Positions 41,945-53,154 of a stretch of 64,000 nucleotides of DNA are shown here, in pieces. The stretch spans positions 62,001-126,000 of the forward strand of contig JAIVFJ010000133.1 of the NCBI GenBank assembly GCA_025765615.1, given 5' to 3'. Position 1 is the first letter of the stretch, and each line of letters starts with the position of its first letter. A program made the position numbers and the translations under genes. Source of the DNA: Zopfochytrium polystomum. Lineage: Eukaryota; Chytridiomycota; Chytridiomycetes; Chytridiales; Chytridiaceae. Under the pieces are notes generated by a model. The model saw only the letters and a list, made by a program, of their open reading frames with translations, did no database searches and was not told the origin of the DNA.

Positions 41945-44664
41945 CCAGTTTTTGCAATTGCGAAACAACAAATCGTAAAAAAAACAGAAACAAGAAGAAA
42001 CAAAAAAAGTAGTACACCCCCAACCCAGTGGAAGATTGCAGCAATCTTCGAAAAACAAGGTTGATTTTGTCCGTGGCCCGAACCTTGTCGGGTGATACCA
42101 GGAAGTTAGAAATCGTCACCCACTGCCAATCATGCGAAAAAGGATGCCCCCAATCAGCCAAAATGATGGGGCAATCTTCGTACACAGGTGGTTCGATACT
42201 GGGAGGAACCTCATGGTTGGATTAGATCCAAAATTGTTGCGCCCTTTTCCACACGACAGCAATACCACTCTCAGTACATTCAACGAAGGTAGGCAGCATT
42301 ACTTTGATTGGAACGTTTATTGAATGCCAGCGACTTTGACTGCTCGCTGCCGCTTCCCTCGCCACAGACCTCCTCACCGCCCCAGGATGGTAACTGCACC
42401 CCGCCCTCGCTATTACTATTGCCGAGACGTGTCCCCTTCTTCTCCGCCGTCTCCACCACCCACCCCGAACCTTAATCGCGGCGACGTTCTCGGAAAAGTA
42501 CTTCAGCCACAGGAGTTGTCCGCATGTACGACATGAAAGCCCATGGGAGAAATCCACCTCTGCCTCCGCTTGGAGATTGCGCTGGTTTAATAGTGAAAAG
42601 AATGCCGAGGGGGCAGGCCGTTAGTGATTTGAATGCTCTCGGGGGAAAGGGGTCGGTCTTGCAGAGAAATGAAAGAATCAGCGAGGGTGTCACTGGGACA
42701 GCGGCGCAGAGCGAGTCAGCAGTTAGACTTGTTGAAATGATACAGGGGAGAAGGGTCGACGAATTACCCTTCAGAAAAGTACAGCGAGTATTACACCATC
42801 CCAAATCGTTTGTGGTTGTCGACGACGGTGTGGTCACAAAGAGAATGGCGTGGACGGAGAACTGAAAGCAGCCACAGTCATGTAGACCAGTGGATGTGCG
42901 TCTGATGTCTGGAGCGTGTTTGCAGCCTGGCTGTTGAATTGAAAAGGTAAGATGAGGGTGCCGAGTGATTAGCGACACAGCCGCTCGTTGACCCACCAGC
43001 GGCGTTCATGGTATTTCTCTATAAGGCTCGCTCAGGAGACCGTGCTTCTGGGGGGAGGTTTGGGCCCAGGCTCAGCGCGCATTGGGCTTATTGGTAAGCG
43101 AGACTCAGGGCGGTGGATGCATCACGACGAAAAGCGGTCAAGTTCTCTCCAGAATCGGCATCTGCGTTGGTCAAGATTGGAGGTTGGGGGAGGCGGACCA
43201 AGAAGGGCATCCACTCATGCCGCTTTTAAAGTACTTCTCTACCTCTGCCTGTATCTTTGTCTCTCTCTCTCTCGCTCTCTCTTTCTCGTTGTCTCCAGCC
43301 AAGGCCTCCAGCACATGACCAAGGTCATTGGATCGATTGAGCCAGAACAGGGTCCAGCACGAAAGGGTCCACACCCTCGAGGAAGGCCAAGGCAACTCAG
43401 AGGGGTTGAGTGGATTGGTGGTGGGGAGACCGAGCGTCCCAAGGCAGTGGACGCCAGAGCAGCAAAGGAAGCGCTCGCGCAGGGCTGCTGGCGACTGCGA
43501 ACTGTGGGCATGTCGCCCTTCTCGCTGCCAGCGACCGCTCACTAGTACTGCATTGTATCGTCGGTGTCCACGGTGTGAGCAGCACTCCGATCACATGTGG
43601 CCCGTCTGTTTGGTGGGGGCGGGGGCGCAGCGCCGGAGGGGCACCTCGAGGTCGGATCTTCGAAAGGGAGAAAGTTGGAGAGGGAGAGTGTGTGTGTGTT
43701 GTGTGTCACTGCGTGGGGTGTGTGTGCGGTGGGCGCGTGGTGCGTGCGTGTGTGTCTGAGCGTGCCTGTGACTGACAGTGGGCGAATGCGGAGGATTCGC
43801 CAGCATTGGAACAGGAAATGAATCATGCTCCCACCATCCTCTAGTTGCAAAGCCTGTGGAACCGTGCGGGACGGGATTGCACACAGCCTGCAAGGACTGA
43901 GCATTCGAGGAATCTTTTTCCGAACATTGTCAGAACCAGCCTGCACACCAAATCCTCCTCCAATCTTTGCTTGGGTTGGGGGTGTAGAGCAGACTCGCAG
44001 ACAGATTGCGAAATTCAAGACAACAAACGCAAAGGCCGAAAAATCGATCAAACAGCGGCACCTGACCGCCTTGCCTTCCCAAAAAGAGAACGAGAGAAGA
44101 AGAAGAGAGAGAAGATGAAGAGAAAAAATCGGTCGACCCCTCTGATGCATTTCCTAATTTGGAAAGCGATGGCGGGACCTTTGCGCCTTTGTGGTGGAAA
44201 GAAGGAATACAGGAGAGCAAAACAGAGTGAGGGAGAGAGAGAGAGAGAGAGAGAGTCAAATAGACAGTGAGACAGAGAGAGACAGGAGAACACGAGAAAA
44301 AGTTTCTCATCAACTTTTTCTTTGTTTTCCCAAATAAAGGCAATTGGTAGGGGTGAGGCCCGGTGATGTTCGTGCACTCGCAATGGCAAAACGTCTCGCT
44401 CTGTCTCTCCGTCTCAATTTCAGTCTCGAACTTTCCAACACATTCCGCAAAAGGATGAGGTCACCAGCACCAGCAAAGTACAAACAAAAGACGAGCCTCA
44501 GAAAAAAAAACTCGAGTGGTTGATCGTCGCCCAACATCTATTATCATTACGCATTGTTATGGTAGTTCACTCCGAACAATAAAATAAAAATGCGCAGGAG
44601 AAATAGTACACTGTCCAGTCGTGAAAAACGGTCACGGTTGTTGGAAACACCGGGACCTGTCTCA
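41945..44664. other. Gene-poor region at the right edge of the island
   Basis: About 2.7 kb. Open frames such as 42524-42865 (plus, 113 codons) and 42472-42996 (minus) overlap each other and show no motif I recognise. A CT tract lies near 43258-43285, GTGT-rich sequence near 43690-43755, and a GA tract near 44232-44254. No gene is claimed. Confidence 0.5.
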
Positions 44665-46203
44665 TCAATCATGCACCAAAGGACTGGCTGTGCGCGCCTT
44701 CATCGATTCCACAAGTCCATCCCACACCGACAGAACTCCCCGGCCGAGCTTCAGTAATGCTTCGTCCGAAGCCCCTCTTGCCTTGTCTGCGTCCCCTTCA
44801 TTGACGCGAGCCCCACGGTACACCCGATGGATTGCCTCGAATGCTTCTTCGTGCTGATGATTGGCGTCGGGTTGTGAGGCAGCGGTACTTGATGGTGTTA
44901 CGGAGAAGAAGGGTAGGAAAACCGTGGCGCCCTCGCAATTTGGCGATCGTGCCTGGCACTGGTTCGAACAGGCGTGAAAAGTATCGCGTGGCAAGCTGGG
45001 TGGTTCCCAGCTGGTGGGAGATCGTCCTGACATGGACGCATCGACATCCGAAACAGGGGGTGATGGATTCTGGGTGGCAAAGAAGCCGCGCTTTTCGCTG
45101 CCACTGTGTCCTCCGTTCAGGCCGTTGACCGACGTCGACGCGGGGGACTCGCAGGACTCTAGCCCATCGCCATCGCTGTCCCCGACGTCCGCATCGGGAC
45201 TGACAGTCGCTGGGCCGGCAGATCCTCTCCGTCTCCGTCTCCGTCGAGCATTCCGATTCCGTCGTCGAGCCGGTTTGTCAGATTGTTCTCTCTCGACCTC
45301 GGCCCAAGAAACTCCTTCCATCCGATCGCTGTTGTCAAAGGCTTCAGGTATGTCAAAGTAGGTGCAAGGACGGTCGACTTCGTTGTATGGGGGTCCAAGC
45401 AGGTCCAGAACAACAACATAGTCGGACGCGGCGGTAAAAGAGTGGAGATTTGGACCGTGGTCGGGAAAGATTGTAAGAAGGGAATCGCCAGAGTTTGCAG
45501 AGACGATCCGGTTTTTCGAAATTCGAGCGACGCGGCCAGGCGATGGAAGCGGGCGACTGGACTCGACAAATTCGTAAGACTTGACATGAAGATCACCGTG
45601 GATCACTTTGCTGAAGATTAATTAGCGACGCGATCTCGTATCTGATGGTCTTACCTAAAAACAGTCATGCCCGGGGTGATCGTGGATCGGAAGGGTCTGT
45701 CCACTTTTCAGCACAAGAAGTCCCATGGTGTAGTATGGAGTATCTGCGATGTGGTAGTATTCGATTGGAGCATTGAGGATAGGCGGCTGGAAACACAAAA
45801 AAAAAAACAAAAAAAAAAAAAAAGCTGTTAGATGATGGTGGCAGATTCCGGTTGAGAAGCTCATTCATCGAACCTCGATATTGAATACTGGGAGAGACAG
45901 TTTGTTGACGAGAGCGACAAGCGTGTTTCGTAGAGCCAGCTCGATGTTGACGGGTGGAAGCGGACTTGATAAGAGAGATGGTGAGGACGATCGCTTTGGG
46001 CTATCTTTGCAGAGAAGGCCCGGCAGCTGTCGTGCAGGCGAGGAAGCTGGCGACTGCACGATTGCCACCGATGAAGCCGACGCCGACACGGTTGGAGGGG
46101 TGCTCTTTGATGGGTAAGGGGCGGCGGAGTCCGACCTTTTCGGGTCGATCGCCTTTCGAAACAGCCGCTCCGCGACAACGGCGACGGAGGTGACGAGCGG
46201 CAT
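44665..46203 (-). CDS. PCO/ADO-type thiol dioxygenase with long C-terminal extension; one frameshift
   Basis: Exons 46203-45874, 45786-45655 and 45610-44665. The cupin core matches animal ADO: PPILNAPIEYYHIADTPYYT, MGLLVLKSGQTLPIHDHPG with the HxH metal ligands, SKVIHGDLHVKSYEFVES, and FPDHGPNLHSFTAAS with the third His, then VVVLDLLGPPYNEVDRPCTY. Such enzymes oxidise N-terminal Cys of proteins or cysteamine using O2 and Fe(II), and can act as oxygen sensors. One extra base right after HDHPG (about 45671-45676, a CCCCGGG run) breaks the frame: the plain reading gives HDHPGHDCF and stop at the splice site, while removal of one base restores phase with exon 3. After the core, about 220 residues of disordered, Arg-rich and acidic sequence (PARRRNRNARRRRRRRGSAG) follow. 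The second intron is 44 nt; the first has a long T tract. Confidence 0.75.
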
Positions 46204-46554
46204 AACGCAAATCTGCGTTTGGTGCAATTGCGCCAAAAAGAACCCCGCTGAAGTAGCGGCGATAGGCGAGAAGAACGAAGGAGTCCACAGCAATGAGACC
46301 GAAGCTTGCGCCTGGGAGTGGGGAGCGTGGCCGTCCGGGCTGCTGTGATGTGAGAGCGAGGGAGGTGGTGGGGAATTGTGTTGTGTGCAACTCGAGGAGA
46401 GAGGCAACAGACAGAGGCGGCAGACGGAGGACCCAGAGACTGACAGGAGGAGGGTGCTCACAGTGAGTCACAATTGCGGGAGGCGGTCCGATCGAGGATT
46501 CTTTCTCAAACCACTCTGGACCCCACTCTCCTCTCTTTCTCCGCCCGCTGAATC

Positions 46555-49237
46555 ATGGCGGCCCAGCCTCCGAAGGGTGACGTGGCCGCGTGGACGGTTC
46601 CGCAGCTCAAGGCGAGATGCAAGGAGCTAGGTGAGACTACCGCTTAATACTACTACTGACGCGGAGTGACGAGACAGCACAGCAAAAAAGCGTCGTATTG
46701 TTTCATGTTTCGTTTGGACCAACGATTACGATTTGTTTGACTCGTTCTGATAAGTCCCAACCTGTCCATCCAACTACAACAAACAAGGCCTCAAGGTTTC
46801 TGGGAAAAAGGCTGACCTCGTCAGTAGGCTGACCGAACATGCCGCATCCACACCTGCAACAACGGACTCGTTGAACACGTATGCATCTTTGCTGCCGGAC
46901 CGATCGGTTACGTCTGGGATCGTCGCGCACCTGCCGGAGATCCCAGACGCGGCAAGTGACACGGTCTTCCTCCCGCGCGCTTCAACTCCCTCACTTGGTC
47001 AAGAGCAGCACAATGCCTCCATTTCAGTGAGAGACCCCGCGCGAAGCAATGCGCTCCATGGCGTACCGTCTGTCGACAATCCAGTGATACAACACTCAAC
47101 ACCTGCCTCGCACGGAACTGCACCCACCGAAACTACCAAGTCGAACTGCCACCAAACCTCAACCACAGGAGGTCAATTTGCTGTCCAGCCGCTTCGCTCC
47201 CCACATCCTCGCCGAAAAGCGACCAAAAAGAGACAGTCTGATGCTGATCCAGGCTTGGCACCCAAACCCCCGAAACAGCCCAAAAGTGGACCAGATACAT
47301 TCAGCAACTCCACGTTAGTCCCGACCCTTTGCGGTGTGCAAAGTGTGTCGCGACCCTCTTTCGACGAGAGCCCTCTTCCAAGCGAGCAAACTACGACGGA
47401 GAGCTCGCAGGCGGGAGCTCCTTCAGTGAACTTTGCAAGCACGTCGACCGTAAATCATGGTGAAAGGGGATCTAAATCAGCTGTCGGAGGCCACGAAAAC
47501 CTCGAGCGCAGAGAGTGTTCAAATGATAGGACAATAAACGAGCAATTGCGACAACAAGTCGCAACCACTTCTCCCAAGAGCAATTCAAGCGCAACTCCAT
47601 CTGGTTCTCGTCAAATCCAGCAAGATCGCCAGGATCGTCCAATCCAGCTGCCGGCTCCTTTGAAGGAAGTTGCTCGAGTAACAAGACCACTCAATGGTAA
47701 ATCCCCTTTGCAAAGGTTACAGCAACAAAAATCGACGGCTCCCTCAGTCACCCCAACTTCCCAAGCGCTGCAGCCACGCAAAACAACGACCTTTCGCCCT
47801 TTGAGACCACAAGAGCTAACACTTGAAACCGCCGTGCTCCTTTACGGCCACGGAAATTCATCGTCCACTGAAGACGCCGGACGAACGCAGCCCAGCTCTC
47901 AACTGGCTGAAGAATTCGAATTTCCTCTGTTGGAGGAGGACATCACTGATGACGGCGGCTACCATTATCAAATTTGCTTGGTTCTGGCGCTTTCTGTCCT
48001 CCCGTACCGCGATCTGGTAACGTGCGAGCGTGTATGCAAGCAATGGCGGCGGGCAGGTGAACTGACCATTGAAGTTGAGTTGGGGGAATGTAAAAACGCC
48101 GTTAACGAAAAAGTCTGAACCCCAGCCCTTCGCTCATGGCCCTTTCTTCTTCAAAGGTAAGCAACGGAGGCGAACGACACTCGTACATCGCTTACCCCGT
48201 GCGTACTTCCCAAACGTCCGTTCCCGTCGCAAAGAGACTACCCTGGCCTCCGCGCCAACTCAATCTGCACCTCGCACCCCGCGCACAACCTCAAACTCTA
48301 CTACAAACAGCGACGCACCGAGCACGCCCGCACCCTAAAGCTCATCTACCGCTCCTGGTACGCCCGGCTCCACGCCCGCCTCGGCGTCGCAGACCACCCC
48401 CAAAGCCGCTTCGGCGTCCACAGCGCGATCGCAAAGAACCCGGACCACCCGGCGCAGGCGCTCGTCGCGCTGCGTTTCCTCATGTTCCGATTTTTTCAGG
48501 TTACGCAGGGGCTTGGCGGGCGCAACGTCGACTTTGACGATGAGGACGGCGGCGGTGGCGGTGACGGCGGTGAGGTGGATCGAGCCGACTTTGCGGCGGT
48601 GGTCGCGGAGCTGCTGGACCCGCGGGCCGCGCCGCTCGTCCGCTCCGTCGAAGTGGTTTCCACGCATTTCGCGTCGGTGCGTGTACAAGGCCCGGGCGCG
48701 GGTGCGTGCCAGCGGGTGGTAGATGAAGAGGGGGAACGCCTGGTCGTGCTGATCCACACGGGGGAGGTCGTCGACGCCGCCGGCCCGCCGGCATTATTAC
48801 AGCGGCGGCGGAGCACGACCGGTATTTCGCTTCCACCGCATCCCGCGGCGGCGGTGTCGGCGGCGGCGCCGGAGCTGCTCAGGACCGGCGACCCGCAGTA
48901 CCCGCAAGACGTCCACACGCGCGTCACGGAGGCCTCCCTCCGCGACGTCGCCGCGCGGTTCGCGCTCACCCACCCGGACCCGGACTCTGCGCCGCCGCCG
49001 CCAGTCGCCGGGACCGGATTTCCGCGGCCGCGGCCGGCGAGCAGTCGGGTCGAGTCCGTCGCGGTGGCGGGGATGCATGACGCGCTAGCGACGGTGGTGA
49101 CGCGGGACTCTGGGGTCGTGGTGGTGCTGCGGGAGACGGGGCAGGTGGTTGGGGTCGTGGAGGGTGGCGGGAGGGACGGCGTCAGCGAGTTCTGGAGGTG
49201 GGTGCTTGGGTGCGACGCGAGGGGCAAGAAGCGCTGA
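46555..49237 (+). CDS. SAP-domain and F-box protein, 4 exons, 792 aa
   Basis: Exons 46555-46630, 46788-48056, 48126-48156 (31 nt) and 48235-49237 give exactly 793 codons. The N-terminus is a SAP domain (WTVPQLKARCKELG | LKVSGKKADLVSRLTEH), a DNA/chromatin-binding helix pair, split by intron 1. A long Ser/Thr/Gln-rich disordered linker follows. An F-box-like motif (LALSVLPYRDLVTCERVCKQ, WRRAALRSWPFLLQRDYPGL) is assembled across three exons and leads into a basic, Tyr-rich helix (LKLYYKQRRTEHARTLKLIY) and a C-terminal region of about 250 residues with beta-strand-like VVVLRETGQVVGVVEG, not recognised. F-box proteins are SCF ubiquitin-ligase adaptors; SAP suggests a nuclear or chromatin substrate. 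Divergent from the dioxygenase gene, 351 bp apart. Confidence 0.75.
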
Positions 49238-49754
49238 CAGCCAGGGCCAGGGCGACCAAAAAAAAAAAGGGAGGGGGGAGCTGATAGTGTTGGTTATACT
49301 GAATTGAATTCTTTTGCCCCCAATCAAAGAAAAATGAGAGAAAAAACAAGGTGAATATAACGCATCGCGCGGATTGGCGGCTAAATTTTTTGAATAAGAA
49401 GCACAGATGTCGTTTAAAAATTGAGGACAAGGGAAAAAAGCACAATCATGGCGCGCTAGCTGGTGCGTGACAGGAAAACAAGAGGAGAAGAAGGCACGAG
49501 ATTAACAAGACCCACGGTAAGGAGGATTTTTTTGCGTTAGGGGAGCGAAGCTGAAAGGGATAGTGAGGACAAAACTATCAACGCACAGAAACAGCGGTCC
49601 CAGGGAGGGGAGTTAGGGGGTGGTTCGTGGAAGTGTGGTCGCAGTCCATACCTCGGACTCGTTCACCAAAAGCGAGGAAAACGAAAAAAAGGACATGAGA
49701 GGGGGGGAAAAGTGGGTGCAACCTGACCGTCATCCAGGTGCGCAACCACTGCTT

Positions 49755-52700
49755 TCAGCGGCGCGCAAACTCCGCGGCGTCGTCCTCCTCGATCATCCAG
49801 CTCCCCAGCCCAAGCCCGACCGCGCCCGACGACGCCGCCGACGACGACGACCGCCCCGTGTCGACGCTGCGACTCCGCGGCGTCCGCGCGGGCGCCGTTG
49901 GGAGCGCAAAGGCGTCGCCGAGGGCGGCGGCGGGAGCGGTGCGGCCGGCGCGCGTCGGGACGCCGACGGCGCGATCGCGGCGCCAGGGCGGGGTCGGGGA
50001 CGTCGGGGACGTGGCGGCCGCCGCGGCAGCGGGGTCCACTGGGGCCGGCGGTGGCGGCGTTGGTGGCGCTGACGTCCGCGCCAGGGCTGCGCCGTCAGAA
50101 GTGACCGTGGCGGGCGAGGAGCCCCGGCGTGGCGGTAACACGGTGGAGCGGAGGGGCTGGTGCTGCTGCTGCTGTTGGTGGAGCGCGGGCCGAGAGTGAC
50201 CGAGCCGAACGACAAAGGCCGGGGGCCACTGCGGGAGGCTTGGAGACGGGGTGGGTCTTGATGAGGGTGTTGGCGTGCTTGTGAGCGAGTTGGCGCGGAG
50301 GGAGGAGGATGAGAGGGCTGATGGTGGAGGTTTGATGGATGTCGATGAGGTGGAGGTCCTGTCGTCGCTGGGGTCTCCGCCGGACGGCGGTCTCGCGATG
50401 GCGGCGGCGGATGGCGGGACGTTGGAAATGGTGTCTGCAGCAAAGGACCGGTCTTCGTCGGGTTTGCTGGCTGTGCTCCCCACAGATCGAGATCGCTGGC
50501 GCGACGAAGAGGCAGAAGAGGTAGATGAAACGGTGTATGTGAAAGGTACCGGTCCGCCTATGAGTTCGTCCGTGAGAGCATAGTTTGCCTGCGGGCTTGC
50601 GCTGCCCGCCATAGTCTTTTTCATGGCGGATGATTTCGGTTTTTTTGACGCAGAGAACGGGGTGGTGATGTTTGGAGGAAGGTTGAAGCCGGTCGGGTCG
50701 TCGACAACGCCCAGAGTCATCAAGTGAGACAGGCTTTCTGGAGACAGAGAGGTCGCTCTCGAGACTCCGTACGGATTGCTGCTCTTGCTCCGGTCGACCT
50801 GCATTTTTCGACCGCGAGCAGCTGACGACGAACCCGAGCTGGATGAGATTTTGTCGACGTCTTCGACGCCGACAGAACTCGCTGACGGTGGTGACAGCGA
50901 CGACAGCGAACCAGTGTCCTTTGCGTTGGAGCGTGGGCCGCTTGTCCCGCTGCTCTCGTCGTGCCGTGGATGGCTTCGAATTCCTCGCAGTGTGAAGAGG
51001 GCGGCGACGGTTGCGCTCCATTCCACATGTTCGGATGGAAGCACCGCGTCGCTATCTTTGAAGACCTCGTCCATTTCCTCCAACGTCTTGCCTCGCGTTT
51101 CAGGGATGAAATGCCACGCGTATATAGTCATGAGGAAACAAGTCCCAGCAAATATCTAAAAAAACATTGCATCGGTGAGCAACGCCGTTTTCATCTGTAA
51201 CGGATTGCATTTGCACTCACCAGATACAGACTGGTATGAAGAGACGTGTTGAGGGACGGCTGAATTTGCGCAATCACAGCGTTCCATATCCAATTGGACA
51301 TGGTCGACAGCCCGGTCCCCTTTGCGCGAATGCGAAGCGGAAAAATCTCGCTCTGGTAAGTCCACACGACAGGACCCCACGTGCACGCGAACGAAATCGT
51401 GAAAAAATAGATTCCCAGCACGGCAACCCAGGCGTACCCGCGACCGTGCGGCGCCAAGCTAGCAAACACAAACACGACGCAGTACGCCGTGCACATTGCG
51501 ATGCCGCCAAAAATGAACAGCGGGCGCCTGCCGAACCGCTCGACGCCCCACATGCCGGGCAGGGTGAACGCAAAATTGATGAACGCGTTGACGATGATGA
51601 ACACTACGGACGAGTTGACGTTGCCAAAGTCGAGCTGCTTGAACAGGTCGTATCCGTAGTACAGGATCACGTTGATTCCCGTCCACTGCTGGAAGAACTG
51701 GTTGACGACGCCGAACGCGAGGCGCCGCCGGACGCCGCGCGTGAGGAGCTGATTCCACCCGGCCTGTGCCGATCCGTCGCTCGTACTCGACGCCGGCGAC
51801 GATGGAGCGGTACTCGATGATGACTTCGTCGTCGTCTTCGTCCTCGAAGCCGCGGAGGCGGGCAATGACGCGCTGGCCTTCCGAGTGGAAACCCTTTTCC
51901 GCGAGCCAGCGCGGGGAGCGGGGCATCGGGAGCATTAGGACGAGGAGGGTTGCGCCGGGGATGACTTGGAGGGCGAAAGCAAGGCGCCACGCAAGGTCGT
52001 ACCGGCGGCCTATCACCGACACGATGATGCCGTTCACGCAGGACGCGATGAGGATCTAAAACAACCCAGCAAAGGACATTTCGGAAATTAGATCGGAGTT
52101 GCAAACTTGGAAAGTTTCAATCGTGCGGGCTCACCCCAAAGGTAATCATCAGCTGGTACACGGTTGTAAGCCTTCCTCGTATGACCGTTGGAGATGTTTC
52201 GGCAATGTAGAGGGGCACCGACATCGACATGATTCCCACGGACATGCCTGACAGGGCACGTGCGAACAGAAATATAGGCAAATTGACGGCTGCCGCCTGC
52301 AAGCTGCCGCCCGCCGTGTAAATGATGCCGCCAAGGATGATGGAAAACTTGCGTCCGATGGCATCGGCAAGAAAGGAGACGACGGCTGCACCTCCAACGC
52401 AGCCGTAGAGGAATGAGGACGTTACGAAGCCTGTCGAGAGTGGAATTGAGACTTCTGGGCGCCAGCCCCTCACTGAAGGCCTTCACAACGAACATTACCC
52501 TTGTACTGATCCGTTGTGGGCAGCACGGCAAGGTCCTCCGGGTTGTAATCGATGTCTGGATTGTACGGTGCGTCGTCCGGGAGTCCATAGATCTTGAAGT
52601 AGAACAGAAAACTGGTGATGGAAAGGATTTGACTGGGTATTTCGGAGGTTGGGGTTCGGAAAGCGAGAGATACAAGACGTTATTGCTTGAAAATCGGAGA

Positions 52701-52883
52701 GAGGAGGAAGAGAAGCGAAGGAGAGGGACAGTACTTGATGATTCCGATCTCATATCCGAACAGCATGCCGCCCATTCCCGCCGCAAAGGCGACTGCCCAC
52801 ATGTACTTTGAACCCCCGCTGCCGGGGACCGCGCCGGAAGCGGGCGGCTCTCGCCGTCTTGCCGTGCCCAGCCGCGGCATCGG
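49755..52883 (-). CDS. MFS sugar transporter with about 430-residue C-terminal tail, 5 exons; one frameshift
   Basis: Exons 52883-52735, 52611-52499, 52454-52135, 52055-51221 and 51155-49755, about 938 residues. Sugar-porter signatures are clear: GMGGMLFGYEIGII in TM1, GCVGGAAVVSFLADAIGRK after TM2, PLYIAETSPTVIRGRLTTVY, PRSPRWLAEKG, NQFFQQWTGINVILYYG in TM7, VERFGRRPLFI, and IPETRGKTLEEMDEVF at the end of TM12. The predicted cytosolic tail is Ser/Pro-rich and disordered, much longer than in ordinary hexose transporters and reminiscent of the Snf3/Rgt2 glucose sensors. One extra base lies at about 51760-51795, between VEYERRIG and AGWNQLLTRG in the central loop; all other exon junctions are in phase. 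An alternative upstream ATG is at 53063. Confidence 0.85.
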
Positions 52884-53154
52884 CGGGGGGACGGGCCTGG
52901 CAGTGGTAGGATGAGGGAGGAAGTGGGGGGGCGCGTGGGGCGAGGGGGGTTTACGCTGGCTGCTTTCGTTCCCCCCTCGCTTTTCCGTCGACCGGCCGTG
53001 TGTGCGGGAAGGGAGCGGAGCCAGGGGTGGTGGCGGCGGCGGGTGCAGCCAGCTGCGCGGCACTCTTGCTGAAAATGAATCTTGTGATTGTCTCAGTCAC
53101 GCGCCTGTGTGGGTAGGCCAATCGATTGACTGACTGACTGATGCAGCAGCACTA

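Noticed and set aside
42472..42996. Possible transposon or unknown gene on either strand
   Set aside because: Overlapping open frames on both strands have no motif, no terminal repeats and no splice-supported extension.
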